Below are positions 8,522 through 16,416 of a stretch of 64,000 bases of DNA, piece by piece (position 1 is the first letter of the stretch; every line of letters begins with the position of its first letter). A program made the position numbers and the translations under genes. A model generated the notes under the pieces. That model was not told where the DNA came from and did not search any database. It worked only from the letters and a program-made list of their open reading frames with translations. This stretch comes from Betaproteobacteria bacterium (GTDB lineage Bacteria > Pseudomonadota > Gammaproteobacteria > Burkholderiales > Casimicrobiaceae), in contig JADKKQ010000007.1 of the NCBI GenBank assembly GCA_016720425.1, positions 124,001-188,000 on the forward strand. The letters run 5' to 3'.

Positions 8522-8660
8522 AGTCTCCGGCGGGCCGCCTGCGCCGGCGCGGCGGGGCCGGGGGCGGCGGGGGCGCCCCCCGGGGCGGGGGGCGCTGCTG
8601 AAACTCGTCCAGCGCGCCGGGCAGGCGTGCTTCCTCGCCGCCGAGCGCCAGTTCAACCGC

Positions 8661-10535
8661 GTGTTCGGCGACGAGCTGAACCCGTTCTACTACCTCGGGG
8701 CGATCGCCTACTACCTGCTGTGGATCGTCGTCGCCAGCGGGCTCTATCTCTACATCTTCTTCAGCACTGGCGTCCACGAGGCCTACGACTCGGTGGAGCG
8801 GCTGACGCACGAGCAGTGGTGGCTGGGCGGCATCCTGCGCAGCTTCCACCGCTACGCGTCGGATGCGATGGTGCTGGCCATGGTGCTGCACCTGATCCGG
8901 CACTACGTCTTCGACCAGTACCGCAGCTTCCGCTGGTTCTCCTGGGTCTCGGGCGTCGTCGTGCTGTGGCTCACCTACATCTCGGGCATCAACGGCTACA
9001 TGCTGCCCTGGGACACCACCGCGCAGTTCGTCACCCAGGCGACCGCCGAATGGCTCGACTGGCTGCCCGTGTTCAGCGGGGCGCTGATCCGCAACTTCAT
9101 CACGCCGGACGCGGTGAACGACCGGCTGTTCTCGCTGCTGTCGTTCCTGCACATCGGGTTTCCCCTCGGCGTGCTCGCGCTGCTGTGGATCCACACCCAG
9201 CGCGTGCCCGGCGCCAGAACCTCGCCGCCCCGGCCGATCGCGGTGGGGGTGACGCTGGCGCTGCTCGGACTGTCGCTGGTGAAGCCGGCGCTCTCCGGGC
9301 CGCCCGCCGATCTCGCCGGATCGCCGACGACGATTCCGTTCGACTGGTTCTACCTGCCCGTCTATCCGCTGATCTACGCCTGGGGACCCGGTGCCGTGTG
9401 GGCGTTCGTCGGCGGGCTGACGGCGCTGTTCCTGGCGCTGCCCTGGCTGCCCCCCAAGCGCGCCGCGAAGGAAGGCCGGCACCTGATGGTGCGACCCGAC
9501 AACCGGATCATCCCGGTGCGCCCCGGCGAGTCCATCCTCGAAGCCGCGCTGCACGAGGGCATCGCCTTTCCCTACGAGTGCCGGAACGGCGGCTGCGGCA
9601 GGTGCAAGTGCACGGTGCTGTACGGCGAGGTCGAACAGGGCCCGCACCAGGAGTCCGCCCTTTCCGCGGCCGAGCGCGCCGCCGGCAAGGTGCTCGCCTG
9701 CAGCGCCACGCCGCTCACCGACGTCGAGCTCGAGTACGAGCCCCGGTCGCTGCCCGGCGGCCTGCACGTCGGCCATCACACCGCGAAGGTCGTCGCGATG
9801 AAGCGCGCGACGCCCGACGTGATGATCGTGCAGCTCGCGGTGGACGGCGACCTGCCGCTGCGCTTCTATGCCGGCCAGTACATCAACATCCTGCTGCCCG
9901 ACGGCGGCAAGCGCAGCTTCTCGTTCGCCACGGCACCGCACGTCAATCGCGAGATCGAGCTGCAGATCCGGCACATCCCCGGCGGGGAGTTCACCACCCA
10001 CGTCTTCGAGGCGATGAAGCCGGGCGACACCCTGCGCTTCGAAGGCCCGCTGGGTTCGTTCTTCCTGCGCGAGGATTCCGACAAGCCGATCATCTTCGTC
10101 GCCGGTGCGACCGGCTTCGCCCCCGTCAAGAGCATGCTCGAGCACGCGTTCCACACGCAGATGAAGCGGAAAATGGTGCTCTACTGGGGCACCCGGCGCC
10201 AGGGCGACATGTACGCCCGCGAACTGTGCGAGCAGTGGGCGCGCGACCACGCGAACTTCTCGTTCGTGCCGGTGCTGTCGGACCCGCAGCCCGAGGATCG
10301 GTGGACCGGGCGCACCGGCCTCGTGCACGAAGCGATCCTGGCCGATTTTCCGACCCTCGCGGGCCACCAGGTGTACGCCTGCGGGTCGGTGGCGATGGTC
10401 GAGGCCGCGCATCCGGCGTTCGCGGCCCGCGGGCTCACGCAGGACGACTGCTTCTCCGACGCGTTCAAGCTGGCACCCCACCTGCCGCGGCGTGTCGCCG
10501 ACGCCGACATGGTGCGGCTGGGAGGGGGACAGTGA
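8661..10535 (+). CDS. Cytochrome b / [2Fe-2S] ferredoxin / flavin reductase fusion
   Basis: At least 624 residues in three parts. Residues 1-265 are a diheme cytochrome b domain with two histidine pairs spaced by 14 (His63/His77 and His164/His178), plus further helices. Residues 275-365 are a plant-type [2Fe-2S] ferredoxin with Cys307, Cys312, Cys315 and Cys347. Residues 370-610 are a ferredoxin-NADP reductase-like FAD/NAD domain (KRSFSFA, GATGFAP, YACGSVAMV). It would pass electrons between NAD(P)H and membrane hemes. Homology clearly continues upstream in frame to about 8595 (LKLVQRAGQACFLAAERQFN) but no ATG or GTG is there. A GTG at 8518 overlapping the SCO stop, in another frame, suggests a base-count error in the G-rich run at 8545-8595. 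Confidence 0.88.
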   Translation: MFGDELNPFYYLGAIAYYLLWIVVASGLYLYIFFSTGVHEAYDSVERLTHEQWWLGGILRSFHRYASDAMVLAMVLHLIRHYVFDQYRSFRWFSWVSGVVVLWLTYISGINGYMLPWDTTAQFVTQATAEWLDWLPVFSGALIRNFITPDAVNDRLFSLLSFLHIGFPLGVLALLWIHTQRVPGARTSPPRPIAVGVTLALLGLSLVKPALSGPPADLAGSPTTIPFDWFYLPVYPLIYAWGPGAVWAFVGGLTALFLALPWLPPKRAAKEGRHLMVRPDNRIIPVRPGESILEAALHEGIAFPYECRNGGCGRCKCTVLYGEVEQGPHQESALSAAERAAGKVLACSATPLTDVELEYEPRSLPGGLHVGHHTAKVVAMKRATPDVMIVQLAVDGDLPLRFYAGQYINILLPDGGKRSFSFATAPHVNREIELQIRHIPGGEFTTHVFEAMKPGDTLRFEGPLGSFFLREDSDKPIIFVAGATGFAPVKSMLEHAFHTQMKRKMVLYWGTRRQGDMYARELCEQWARDHANFSFVPVLSDPQPEDRWTGRTGLVHEAILADFPTLAGHQVYACGSVAMVEAAHPAFAARGLTQDDCFSDAFKLAPHLPRRVADADMVRLGGGQ

Positions 10536-10575
10536 ACGCGCCTGCGGCCCTGCGCCGCGCCAGGGGAGCCTGCCG

Positions 10576-11094
10576 ATGAGCACGCTCACGGCCGGCAAGG
10601 CGGCGAACTACGCGCTGCAGGCGGTGTGCTATGCGGCCTTCATGGCGGTGGTCGGCTATTTCGCCACCTCGCCACCCTATGTGCACCTGCCGGCAGGTCA
10701 GGCGGTCGTGAAGCTCTCGCTGCAGCACGCCGGGCAGCGCAAGGAAGCCTGCCGCGAACGCAGCGCCGAGGAGCTCGCGAAGCTGGCGCCCAACATGCGC
10801 GCCGCCAGCGACTGTCCGCGCGAGCGGGCACCGCTGGTCGTCGACATCCGGATGGACGACCAGCCGCTGTTCGCGCTGGTCGCGCCGCCGCGGGGACTCT
10901 CCCGCGACGGGGCCTCGACCGTCTACCGCCGCGTGGCCGTCGCCGCGGGCACCCACCGTTTCGAGACGAGACTCGCGGACTCGGTCGATGGTACCTTCCG
11001 CTTCACGGGGCAGAGGACGGTCGACCTCAAGCCCGGCCGCGTGCTCGTCATCGACTTCGACGCCAAGGAGGGCGGCTGGGTGTTCCGGGAGTAG
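10576..11094 (+). CDS. Membrane-anchored protein of unknown function
   Basis: A 172-residue protein that I do not recognise. It has one N-terminal helix (about 13-33), no signal cleavage site, and a soluble, probably periplasmic domain with two cysteines (in KEACRER and ASDCPRE). The domain ends in beta-rich segments (VVDIRMDDQPLF, RTVDLKPGRVLVIDFD). AGGGGAG precedes the ATG at 10576. It lies between the cytochrome b fusion and the SirB2 gene in the same direction, so it may be an assembly or accessory factor of the respiratory cluster. Confidence 0.75.
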   Translation: MSTLTAGKAANYALQAVCYAAFMAVVGYFATSPPYVHLPAGQAVVKLSLQHAGQRKEACRERSAEELAKLAPNMRAASDCPRERAPLVVDIRMDDQPLFALVAPPRGLSRDGASTVYRRVAVAAGTHRFETRLADSVDGTFRFTGQRTVDLKPGRVLVIDFDAKEGGWVFRE

Positions 11095-11188
11095 CCCGGG
11101 CATGGCGGAAGGCCGTCCCTCGCTTCGCTCTCACTGCAATCGACCGTGCGACCGGACGCCGCCTTACCGCGGAATCCGGGCAACGCCG

Positions 11189-11575
11189 ATGGAATCGTCC
11201 TACCTTGCGGTCAAGCACCTCCACGTCGCCGCGGTCGCGGTCTCCCTCGGCCTGTTCGTCGTCCGCGGCGGGTGGGCGCTGTGGTCGCCGGAGCGGCTGG
11301 GCCGCGCCTGGGTGCGCATCGTGCCGCACGTGGTCGACACGCTGCTGCTGGCGTCGGCGTTGTGGCTCGCCGTGCAACTCGGCAGCCTCGAGAGCTGGCT
11401 GCTGGCGAAGATCGCGGCGCTGCTGGTCTACATCGGACTGGGCACGTTGGCGCTGAAGCGCAGCCGGACGCGGCGGGTGCGCGCGGTCGCCCTGGCCGCG
11501 GCGCTGGCCACGTTCGCCTACATCGTGTCGGCCGCGGTGACCAAGTCGCCGCTCGGCTTCCTCGCGACGCTGTGA
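11189..11575 (+). CDS. SirB2 family membrane protein
   Basis: A 128-residue protein with four predicted helices and the SirB2 pattern near the N-terminus (YLAVKHLHVAAVAVSLGLFVVRGGW). SirB2 proteins are uncharacterised integral membrane proteins. The histidines in KHLH and PHVVDT could bind heme, but this is only a guess. The start at 11189 gives the family length; no strong ribosome binding site is seen. It is followed by a stretch with short repeats and then the second cytochrome b fusion. Confidence 0.75.
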   Translation: MESSYLAVKHLHVAAVAVSLGLFVVRGGWALWSPERLGRAWVRIVPHVVDTLLLASALWLAVQLGSLESWLLAKIAALLVYIGLGTLALKRSRTRRVRAVALAAALATFAYIVSAAVTKSPLGFLATL

Positions 11576-11617
11576 TCGCGCTGCGCCGCAGCTGCGTGAG
11601 CCCGACGGGCCGCCCCG

Positions 11618-11688
11618 AGGGCGAACACCGGCAGCGCAGCGACGGGCCCCAGGGCGAACACCGGGCCGCCGAGGGCCGGCGAACACCG
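11618..11688 (+). repeat. Three copies of a GGCGAACACCG repeat
   Basis: AGGGCGAACACCG occurs at 11618-11630 and 11651-11663, and a variant (GCCGGCGAACACCG) ends at 11688. A fourth exact copy of the 13-mer is at 29111-29123 after the CIA30 gene. Role unknown; it could be a small dispersed intergenic repeat. The stretch 11576-11770 around it holds no separate gene. Confidence 0.5.
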
Positions 11689-11891
11689 AGTGGCGCGCCG
11701 GTCCTCCACGCCGGAGGGCCGCCGCCCGCGCCGCCCGCCCCCCCGCCGGCGCCGCGCCGCCGCCGGGACCGTGGCGCGCCGCCCTCGGCGCGCAACTGGC
11801 ACGCCTGGAGCGCGTCTTCGACCGGCCCTTCGGCCCCGACGGCAACCCGTGGCGCCATCTCGGTGCGCTGGGCTACTTCCTGTTCTGGATC

Positions 11892-13373
11892 GTGGCCGCC
11901 AGCGGCGTCTACGTCTACATCGGCTTCGACACGCGGGCCGACGGCGCCTATGCGTCGGTCGAGCGAATGTCGGCGAACGCCTTCCCGCTGGGTTCGCTGG
12001 CCCGCAGCCTCCACCGCTACGCCTCCGACGCCTTCGTGCTGGTGGTGCTGCTGCACCTCGTGCGCGAGTGGCTCCTCGGCCGCTACGCGCACTTCCGGCG
12101 TTTCTCCTGGACCACCGGCGTGTTCTCGCTGTGGCTCGTCTATGCCTCGGGCATCGGCGGCTACTGGCTGGTCTGGGACACCCTCGCGCAGTACAGCCTG
12201 ATTGCCACCACCGAATGGCTCGACGCGCTGCCGTTCCTCGGGCAACTCACGCGCAACTTCGATGCCACCGCGAAGGTCTCGGATCGACTGTTCTCGCTGC
12301 TGATCTTCCTGCACATCGGCATCCCCCTCGCCCTGCTGGCGACGATGTGGGTGCACGTGCAGCGGCTGGCGCGGCCGGCGACGACCCCGCCGCGCGCGCT
12401 GGCGCTGGGCACTGCCGGCGCGCTGGTGGCCCTGGCGCTCGGCAAGCCGGTGGCCAGCGCGCCGCCGGCCGATCTCGCCACCGTGCCCGGCACGCTGGCG
12501 TTGGACTGGTTCTATCTCGGCGTGCACGCCTTTGCCGACGCGGCGGGTGCCTGGGCGCTGTGGGCGGTCCTGCTCGGCGCCACCGCCTGCCTGCTGGCCC
12601 TGCCCTGGCTCTCGCGCGAGGCGCGCGCGCGGCGACCCGGCGCGGCCGTGGTCGATCTCGCCAACTGCAACGGCTGTGCCCGCTGCTTCGCCGACTGTCC
12701 GTACGCCGCCGTCACGATGCAGCCGCGCAGCGACGGCAGGAACCACCTGCGGCAAGCCGTCGTCGACGCCGACCTCTGCGCCGGCTGCGGCGTCTGCGCC
12801 GGTGCCTGCCCCTCGTCGACCCCCTTCCGCTCGACCGCCGAGCTCGTGACCGGCATCGACCTGCCGCAGGCCCCGATCGGCGCGTTGCGCGCGGCGCTCG
12901 AGGCCGCGCTGGACCGGTTCTCCGCGCTGCCTGCCGGCCGCAGGCCGAACGTCGTCGTCTTCGGCTGCGTTCCCGCGCACTGCGGCCTCGACATTCGCGC
13001 GCTGGACGATGCGTCGACGGCCGCGCTGCCGATGCTCTGCGCAGCGCAGCTGCCGCCGTCGTTCGTCGAGTACGCGCTGCGGGCCGGAGCCGACGGCGTG
13101 CTCGTCACCGGCTGCCGCGGCGGGACGCAGGGCGGTGACTGCGTCTATCGGCTGGGCAACCGCTGGACCGGGCTGCGCCTCGCCGGCGCCCGCGAGCCCC
13201 ATCTGCGCGCCGCCGTGCCGCGGGACCGGGTTCGCATCGCGTGGGCGGGCCGGGGCGACGAGGCGCTGCTCGCCGGCGAGCTGCGCGCGTTCCGGGCGTC
13301 GCTCGCCACGGTGCCGTGGCCGGCCGGCCCGCGGCCCAAGCGCAGCGAGACCGCGCATGCGCGCCGCGACTGA
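11892..13373 (+). CDS. Cytochrome b / two [4Fe-4S] / MvhD-like fusion
   Basis: At least 493 residues. The N-terminal part is a diheme cytochrome b domain (His41/His55 and His141/His155, each pair 14 apart). Residues 253-310 form a bacterial ferredoxin with two CxxCxxCxxxCP clusters (Cys259-269 and Cys296-306). The C-terminal part (from about 345) resembles the MvhD/FrhD-type hydrogenase iron-sulfur subunit (VVVFGCVPAHCG, GADGVLVTGC, YRLGN). Such proteins pass electrons between ferredoxin-type carriers and partner redox enzymes. Homology extends in frame about 40 residues upstream to near 11772 (LERVFDRPFGPDGNP), but there is no ATG or GTG in that frame, so the start is either rare or hidden by a frame error in the GC-rich run at 11700-11760. 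Confidence 0.85.
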   Translation: MAASGVYVYIGFDTRADGAYASVERMSANAFPLGSLARSLHRYASDAFVLVVLLHLVREWLLGRYAHFRRFSWTTGVFSLWLVYASGIGGYWLVWDTLAQYSLIATTEWLDALPFLGQLTRNFDATAKVSDRLFSLLIFLHIGIPLALLATMWVHVQRLARPATTPPRALALGTAGALVALALGKPVASAPPADLATVPGTLALDWFYLGVHAFADAAGAWALWAVLLGATACLLALPWLSREARARRPGAAVVDLANCNGCARCFADCPYAAVTMQPRSDGRNHLRQAVVDADLCAGCGVCAGACPSSTPFRSTAELVTGIDLPQAPIGALRAALEAALDRFSALPAGRRPNVVVFGCVPAHCGLDIRALDDASTAALPMLCAAQLPPSFVEYALRAGADGVLVTGCRGGTQGGDCVYRLGNRWTGLRLAGAREPHLRAAVPRDRVRIAWAGRGDEALLAGELRAFRASLATVPWPAGPRPKRSETAHARRD

Positions 13374-13445
13374 CGTCGTGCCGCCGTGCGCGCCCGTCGT
13401 CGGGCCGCGACGCGCGCCGCCCCCTTCGCGGTACCATTCGCCCCC

Positions 13446-14894
13446 ATGATCCCGCATCGAGAGGCCGCCGCCGGCGCACCGGCCGCGCGCCTCGACCTCG
13501 ACCTCGCCTTCGGCCGGTACACGCTGGCGGTGCCCCGCGACGCCCGGGCGCGGCTGGCGCGGGGCTGGTTCGCGCTCTGCGTCGCGGCGCTTGCCGCGTC
13601 GGGGATTCTGGCCGTGCTGCTCGTGCTGTCGCGGACGCCGGGGCTCGCCAGGCACCTGCCGGTGGCGAACTTCTTCCAGGTCGCGCTGGTGGCCCACGTC
13701 GACCTGTCGGTGCTGGTCTGGTTCCTGTCGTTCGCGGCGGGGCTCTGGAGCCTCAACAGCACGCTGCGCGCGCTGCCGATCGCGTGGGCCGGGCTCGGAC
13801 TGGCGGCGACCGGGGCGCTGGTCATCGCCGTGTCGCCGTTCGCCGGCGGCACGCCGATCATGGCCAACTACGTGCCGGTGATCGAGTCCCCCGCGTTCCT
13901 GCTGGGACTCGTGCTGTTCGCCGCCGGCATCGTGCTGGTGGTGGGGCGCGGGCTGTTCGCGTCGCCGCTGGTCGGCATGCGACTGGACGGGGCCGGGGCG
14001 CTGCGCTTCGGATTGAACGGCGCCGTCGTCGCCGCCGCCGTCGCCGCGTTCGCCTTCGCGTGGTCGTTCGCCGTGGTGCCCGCCGGCCTCGACGGCAAGG
14101 CCTATTACGAGCTGCTGTTCTGGGGCGGCGGGCACGTGCTGCAGTTCGCGTACACGCTGCTGATGCTGGTCGCGTGGCTGCTCCTCGCCGACGCCATCGG
14201 CATGCGCGTCCCGCTGTCCCCCCGCGTGGTGGCGCTGCTGTTCGGCATCGGCCTCGTCGCCGTGTTCGCCACGCCGCTGATCTACTACGCGTACAGCGTG
14301 ACGTCGGTCGAGCATCACCGCCTGCAGACCTGGCTGATGCGCTTCGGCGGCGGCCTCGCGATCGCCCCGGTCGCGCTCGCCGTGATCTACGCCCTGGTCC
14401 GTCGCGGCGTCGCGTCTCCCCGCCCCCTCGCCGCACCGGCGCGCCCGCTGTTCGCCGCACTCGTGGCGTCGCTGGTGCTGTTCGGCGTCGGCGGGATCAT
14501 CGGCTTCTCGATCCAGGGCAGCAACGTGAAGATCCCCGCCCACTACCACGGATCGATCGTCGGCGTGACGATCGCACTGATGGGACTCGCCTACTGGCTG
14601 CTGCCGCGGCTGGGCTACGCGGCGCCGCCGCCCCGGCTGGCGACGTGGCAGGCGTACCTCTACGGCGGCGGGCAACTGCTGCACATCGCCGGGCTGGTCT
14701 GGTCCGGCGGCTACGGCGTCCAGCGCAAGGTCGCCGACGGCGCCGAGGCGACACGTTCGCTCGAGCAGGTCGCCGGCATGGGCTTGATGGGACTGGGCGG
14801 CTTCATCGCCATCGTCGGCGGCATGCTGTTCGTCGCGGCGGTGCTGATCGCGGTGATCAGGGGGTCGCGCGCGACGGCCCCGGGGTCGACCTGA
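13446..14894 (+). CDS. Second heme-copper subunit I homologue, no helix VI tyrosine and no CuA partner
   Basis: A 482-residue protein with about 12 membrane helices. Ligand candidates are His84 (VAHVDLSVLVW) and His368 for low-spin heme, His366 for active-site heme (AHYHG), and His230, His290 and His291 for the second metal (GGGHVLQF and VEHH). The residue four after His230 is Phe234, not tyrosine, so oxygen-reductase chemistry of the usual kind is doubtful; NO reduction or another role is possible. No CuA or cytochrome c subunit is adjacent. It comes 70 bases after the cytochrome b/ferredoxin fusion, a possible electron donor. The start at ATG 13446 has no clear ribosome binding site. Confidence 0.82.
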   Translation: MIPHREAAAGAPAARLDLDLAFGRYTLAVPRDARARLARGWFALCVAALAASGILAVLLVLSRTPGLARHLPVANFFQVALVAHVDLSVLVWFLSFAAGLWSLNSTLRALPIAWAGLGLAATGALVIAVSPFAGGTPIMANYVPVIESPAFLLGLVLFAAGIVLVVGRGLFASPLVGMRLDGAGALRFGLNGAVVAAAVAAFAFAWSFAVVPAGLDGKAYYELLFWGGGHVLQFAYTLLMLVAWLLLADAIGMRVPLSPRVVALLFGIGLVAVFATPLIYYAYSVTSVEHHRLQTWLMRFGGGLAIAPVALAVIYALVRRGVASPRPLAAPARPLFAALVASLVLFGVGGIIGFSIQGSNVKIPAHYHGSIVGVTIALMGLAYWLLPRLGYAAPPPRLATWQAYLYGGGQLLHIAGLVWSGGYGVQRKVADGAEATRSLEQVAGMGLMGLGGFIAIVGGMLFVAAVLIAVIRGSRATAPGST

Positions 14895-14934
14895 TGGTGC
14901 GCGCCACCCGCGTCGACCGCTGCCGGGCTGCCGC

Positions 14935-15888
14935 GTGAGGGACGGTTCGCCGGTCGGGGGCTCGCGCGCCCGCCGGACCTTCGCACTGGTCGCGCTCGCC
15001 GCCGCCGCGCTCACCCTCGTCGTCATCGTCGCCAGCGCTTACATGCGGCACGCCCAGGCGGGACTGTCGTGTCCGGCGTGGCCCGAGTGCTACGCGCGCG
15101 TCGCGAGCGGTCCGGGGGACGAGGCGCGGGCCTCCGGCGTGCCGACGGCGCGCATCGCCCACCGACTGGCCGCGACGCTGGTGACGGGGGCGATCGCGCT
15201 GGCGCTGCTGCTGGCCTGGATGCAGCGCCCCGCGTGGCGGCGCGAGGGGCGCCTCGTCGCGACGGCGCTGCTCATCGTCGCCGCGCTTGCGGTGCTGGGG
15301 ATCGCCACCCCGGGGGCGCGGTTGCCCGCGGTCGTCCTCGGCAACCTGCTGGGCGGTTACCTGCTGCTCGCCGTGCTTGCCGCCGCCGGCGCGGCCGCCC
15401 TCGATCCGGCGCCCGCGCCGGCCCGCGCCCGCGCACTCGCGCTCGCCGCGCTGGCGGTGGCGTTCGCCCAGGCGACGCTGGGCGGACTGATCGGCGCGCA
15501 GTACGCTGCGCTGACCTGCCCGGGCCTCACCGACTGCGGCGCGTGGTCGTGGCGCGAATTCGCGACCGGGGGCTCCTGGTCGCCGCTGCGCGCGCCGGTC
15601 GCGACCGGCGGCCATTACGTCGCCGCCGCCGGCGCCGCAGGACTGCACGTGCTGCACCGGGTCGGCGCGCTCGCCGTCGCCGCGCTGGCGCTCGCCGTCG
15701 CCGTGGCACTGTGGCGCACCCGGCCGCGCTTCGCGCCGGTGCTCGTCGTCGCGGTCGGCATCGCCGCCGGCCTCGGGATCGCGGCCGCGGCGACCGGCCC
15801 GACCCTCGGGCGGGTCGTCCTGCACAACGCCGCTGCGGCGCTGCTGATCGCGCTGCTCGCCGTCGCCGCCGGTCACTCCAGGCGGTAG
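14935..15888 (+). CDS. ctaA: COX15/CtaA-like heme A synthase
   Basis: A 317-residue membrane protein with eight predicted helices in two similar halves, as in CtaA/Cox15. Each half has the periplasmic cysteine pair (CPAWPEC near 46-52 and CPGLTDC in the second half) and heme histidines (RIAHRLA, HVLHRVG, VLHNAAA). It should oxidise the methyl group of heme O to give heme A. With ctaB in the same cluster, heme A is probably used by one of the two reductases here. The start is a GTG; the 3' end overlaps the convergent DUF3301 gene by 16 bases. Confidence 0.87.
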   Translation: MRDGSPVGGSRARRTFALVALAAAALTLVVIVASAYMRHAQAGLSCPAWPECYARVASGPGDEARASGVPTARIAHRLAATLVTGAIALALLLAWMQRPAWRREGRLVATALLIVAALAVLGIATPGARLPAVVLGNLLGGYLLLAVLAAAGAAALDPAPAPARARALALAALAVAFAQATLGGLIGAQYAALTCPGLTDCGAWSWREFATGGSWSPLRAPVATGGHYVAAAGAAGLHVLHRVGALAVAALALAVAVALWRTRPRFAPVLVVAVGIAAGLGIAAAATGPTLGRVVLHNAAAALLIALLAVAAGHSRR

Positions 15889-16181
15889 GGCTCGAACTGC
15901 AGCGCTTCGAGGTCGGCGCCGAGCATCACGATGGTGCCCAGCCGCCGACTGCTGCCGTCGTCGGAGAACTCGAAGCAATAGCTGCGGCGCAGCGCCGCCT
16001 GCCCGTCGGCATTGCGGGCGACGCGCAACCGGGCGCCCTGCACGGTGAAATCCAGGAACTGCAGCCCCTGCCGCTCGCAGGCGGCGCGGGCGAGCCTGAT
16101 CGCCGTCTCGCGGACGCGCATGGCGTCGTAGGCGAACCAGGCGAACAGCAGAGGGACGAGCAGCAGGGCGTATTCCCACAT
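15873..16181 (-). CDS. DUF3301 family protein
   Basis: A 102-residue protein. It has one N-terminal helix (WEYALLLVPLLFAWFAYDAM), then RETAIRLARAACERQGLQFLD and a C-terminal strand region (RRSYCFEFSDDGSSRRLG). This pattern is that of DUF3301, small anchored proteins of unknown function common in beta- and gammaproteobacteria. It converges on ctaA, with a 16-base overlap of the 3' ends. Confidence 0.8.
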   Translation of the reverse strand: MWEYALLLVPLLFAWFAYDAMRVRETAIRLARAACERQGLQFLDFTVQGARLRVARNADGQAALRRSYCFEFSDDGSSRRLGTIVMLGADLEALQFEPYRLE

Positions 16182-16416
16182 GGATCGAAGGCGAGGTCGA
16201 AGCGCTGCCAAGCGCGGTGGAGGTTCACCGTGTCCGAGCGGGCACCGACCGCGCCGGCGGCCGCCGCACGACTCGCGCCATGATGCCTCATTCCAAGGTA
16301 TGGGGCCGCCGCGGACGAAAGGCAACCCGCCGACCGACGCACGGCGGACGCAGTCGGCGGGAGCGGCGGGATGGCCGGCAGGCGGAGGGTCCTCGAGGCG
16401 CCGGAGCCAGCTCGGG

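Noticed and set aside
11211..15026. 1271-residue minus-strand frame
   Set aside because: It runs antisense to four recognisable genes and has low-complexity Arg/Gly/Gln composition.
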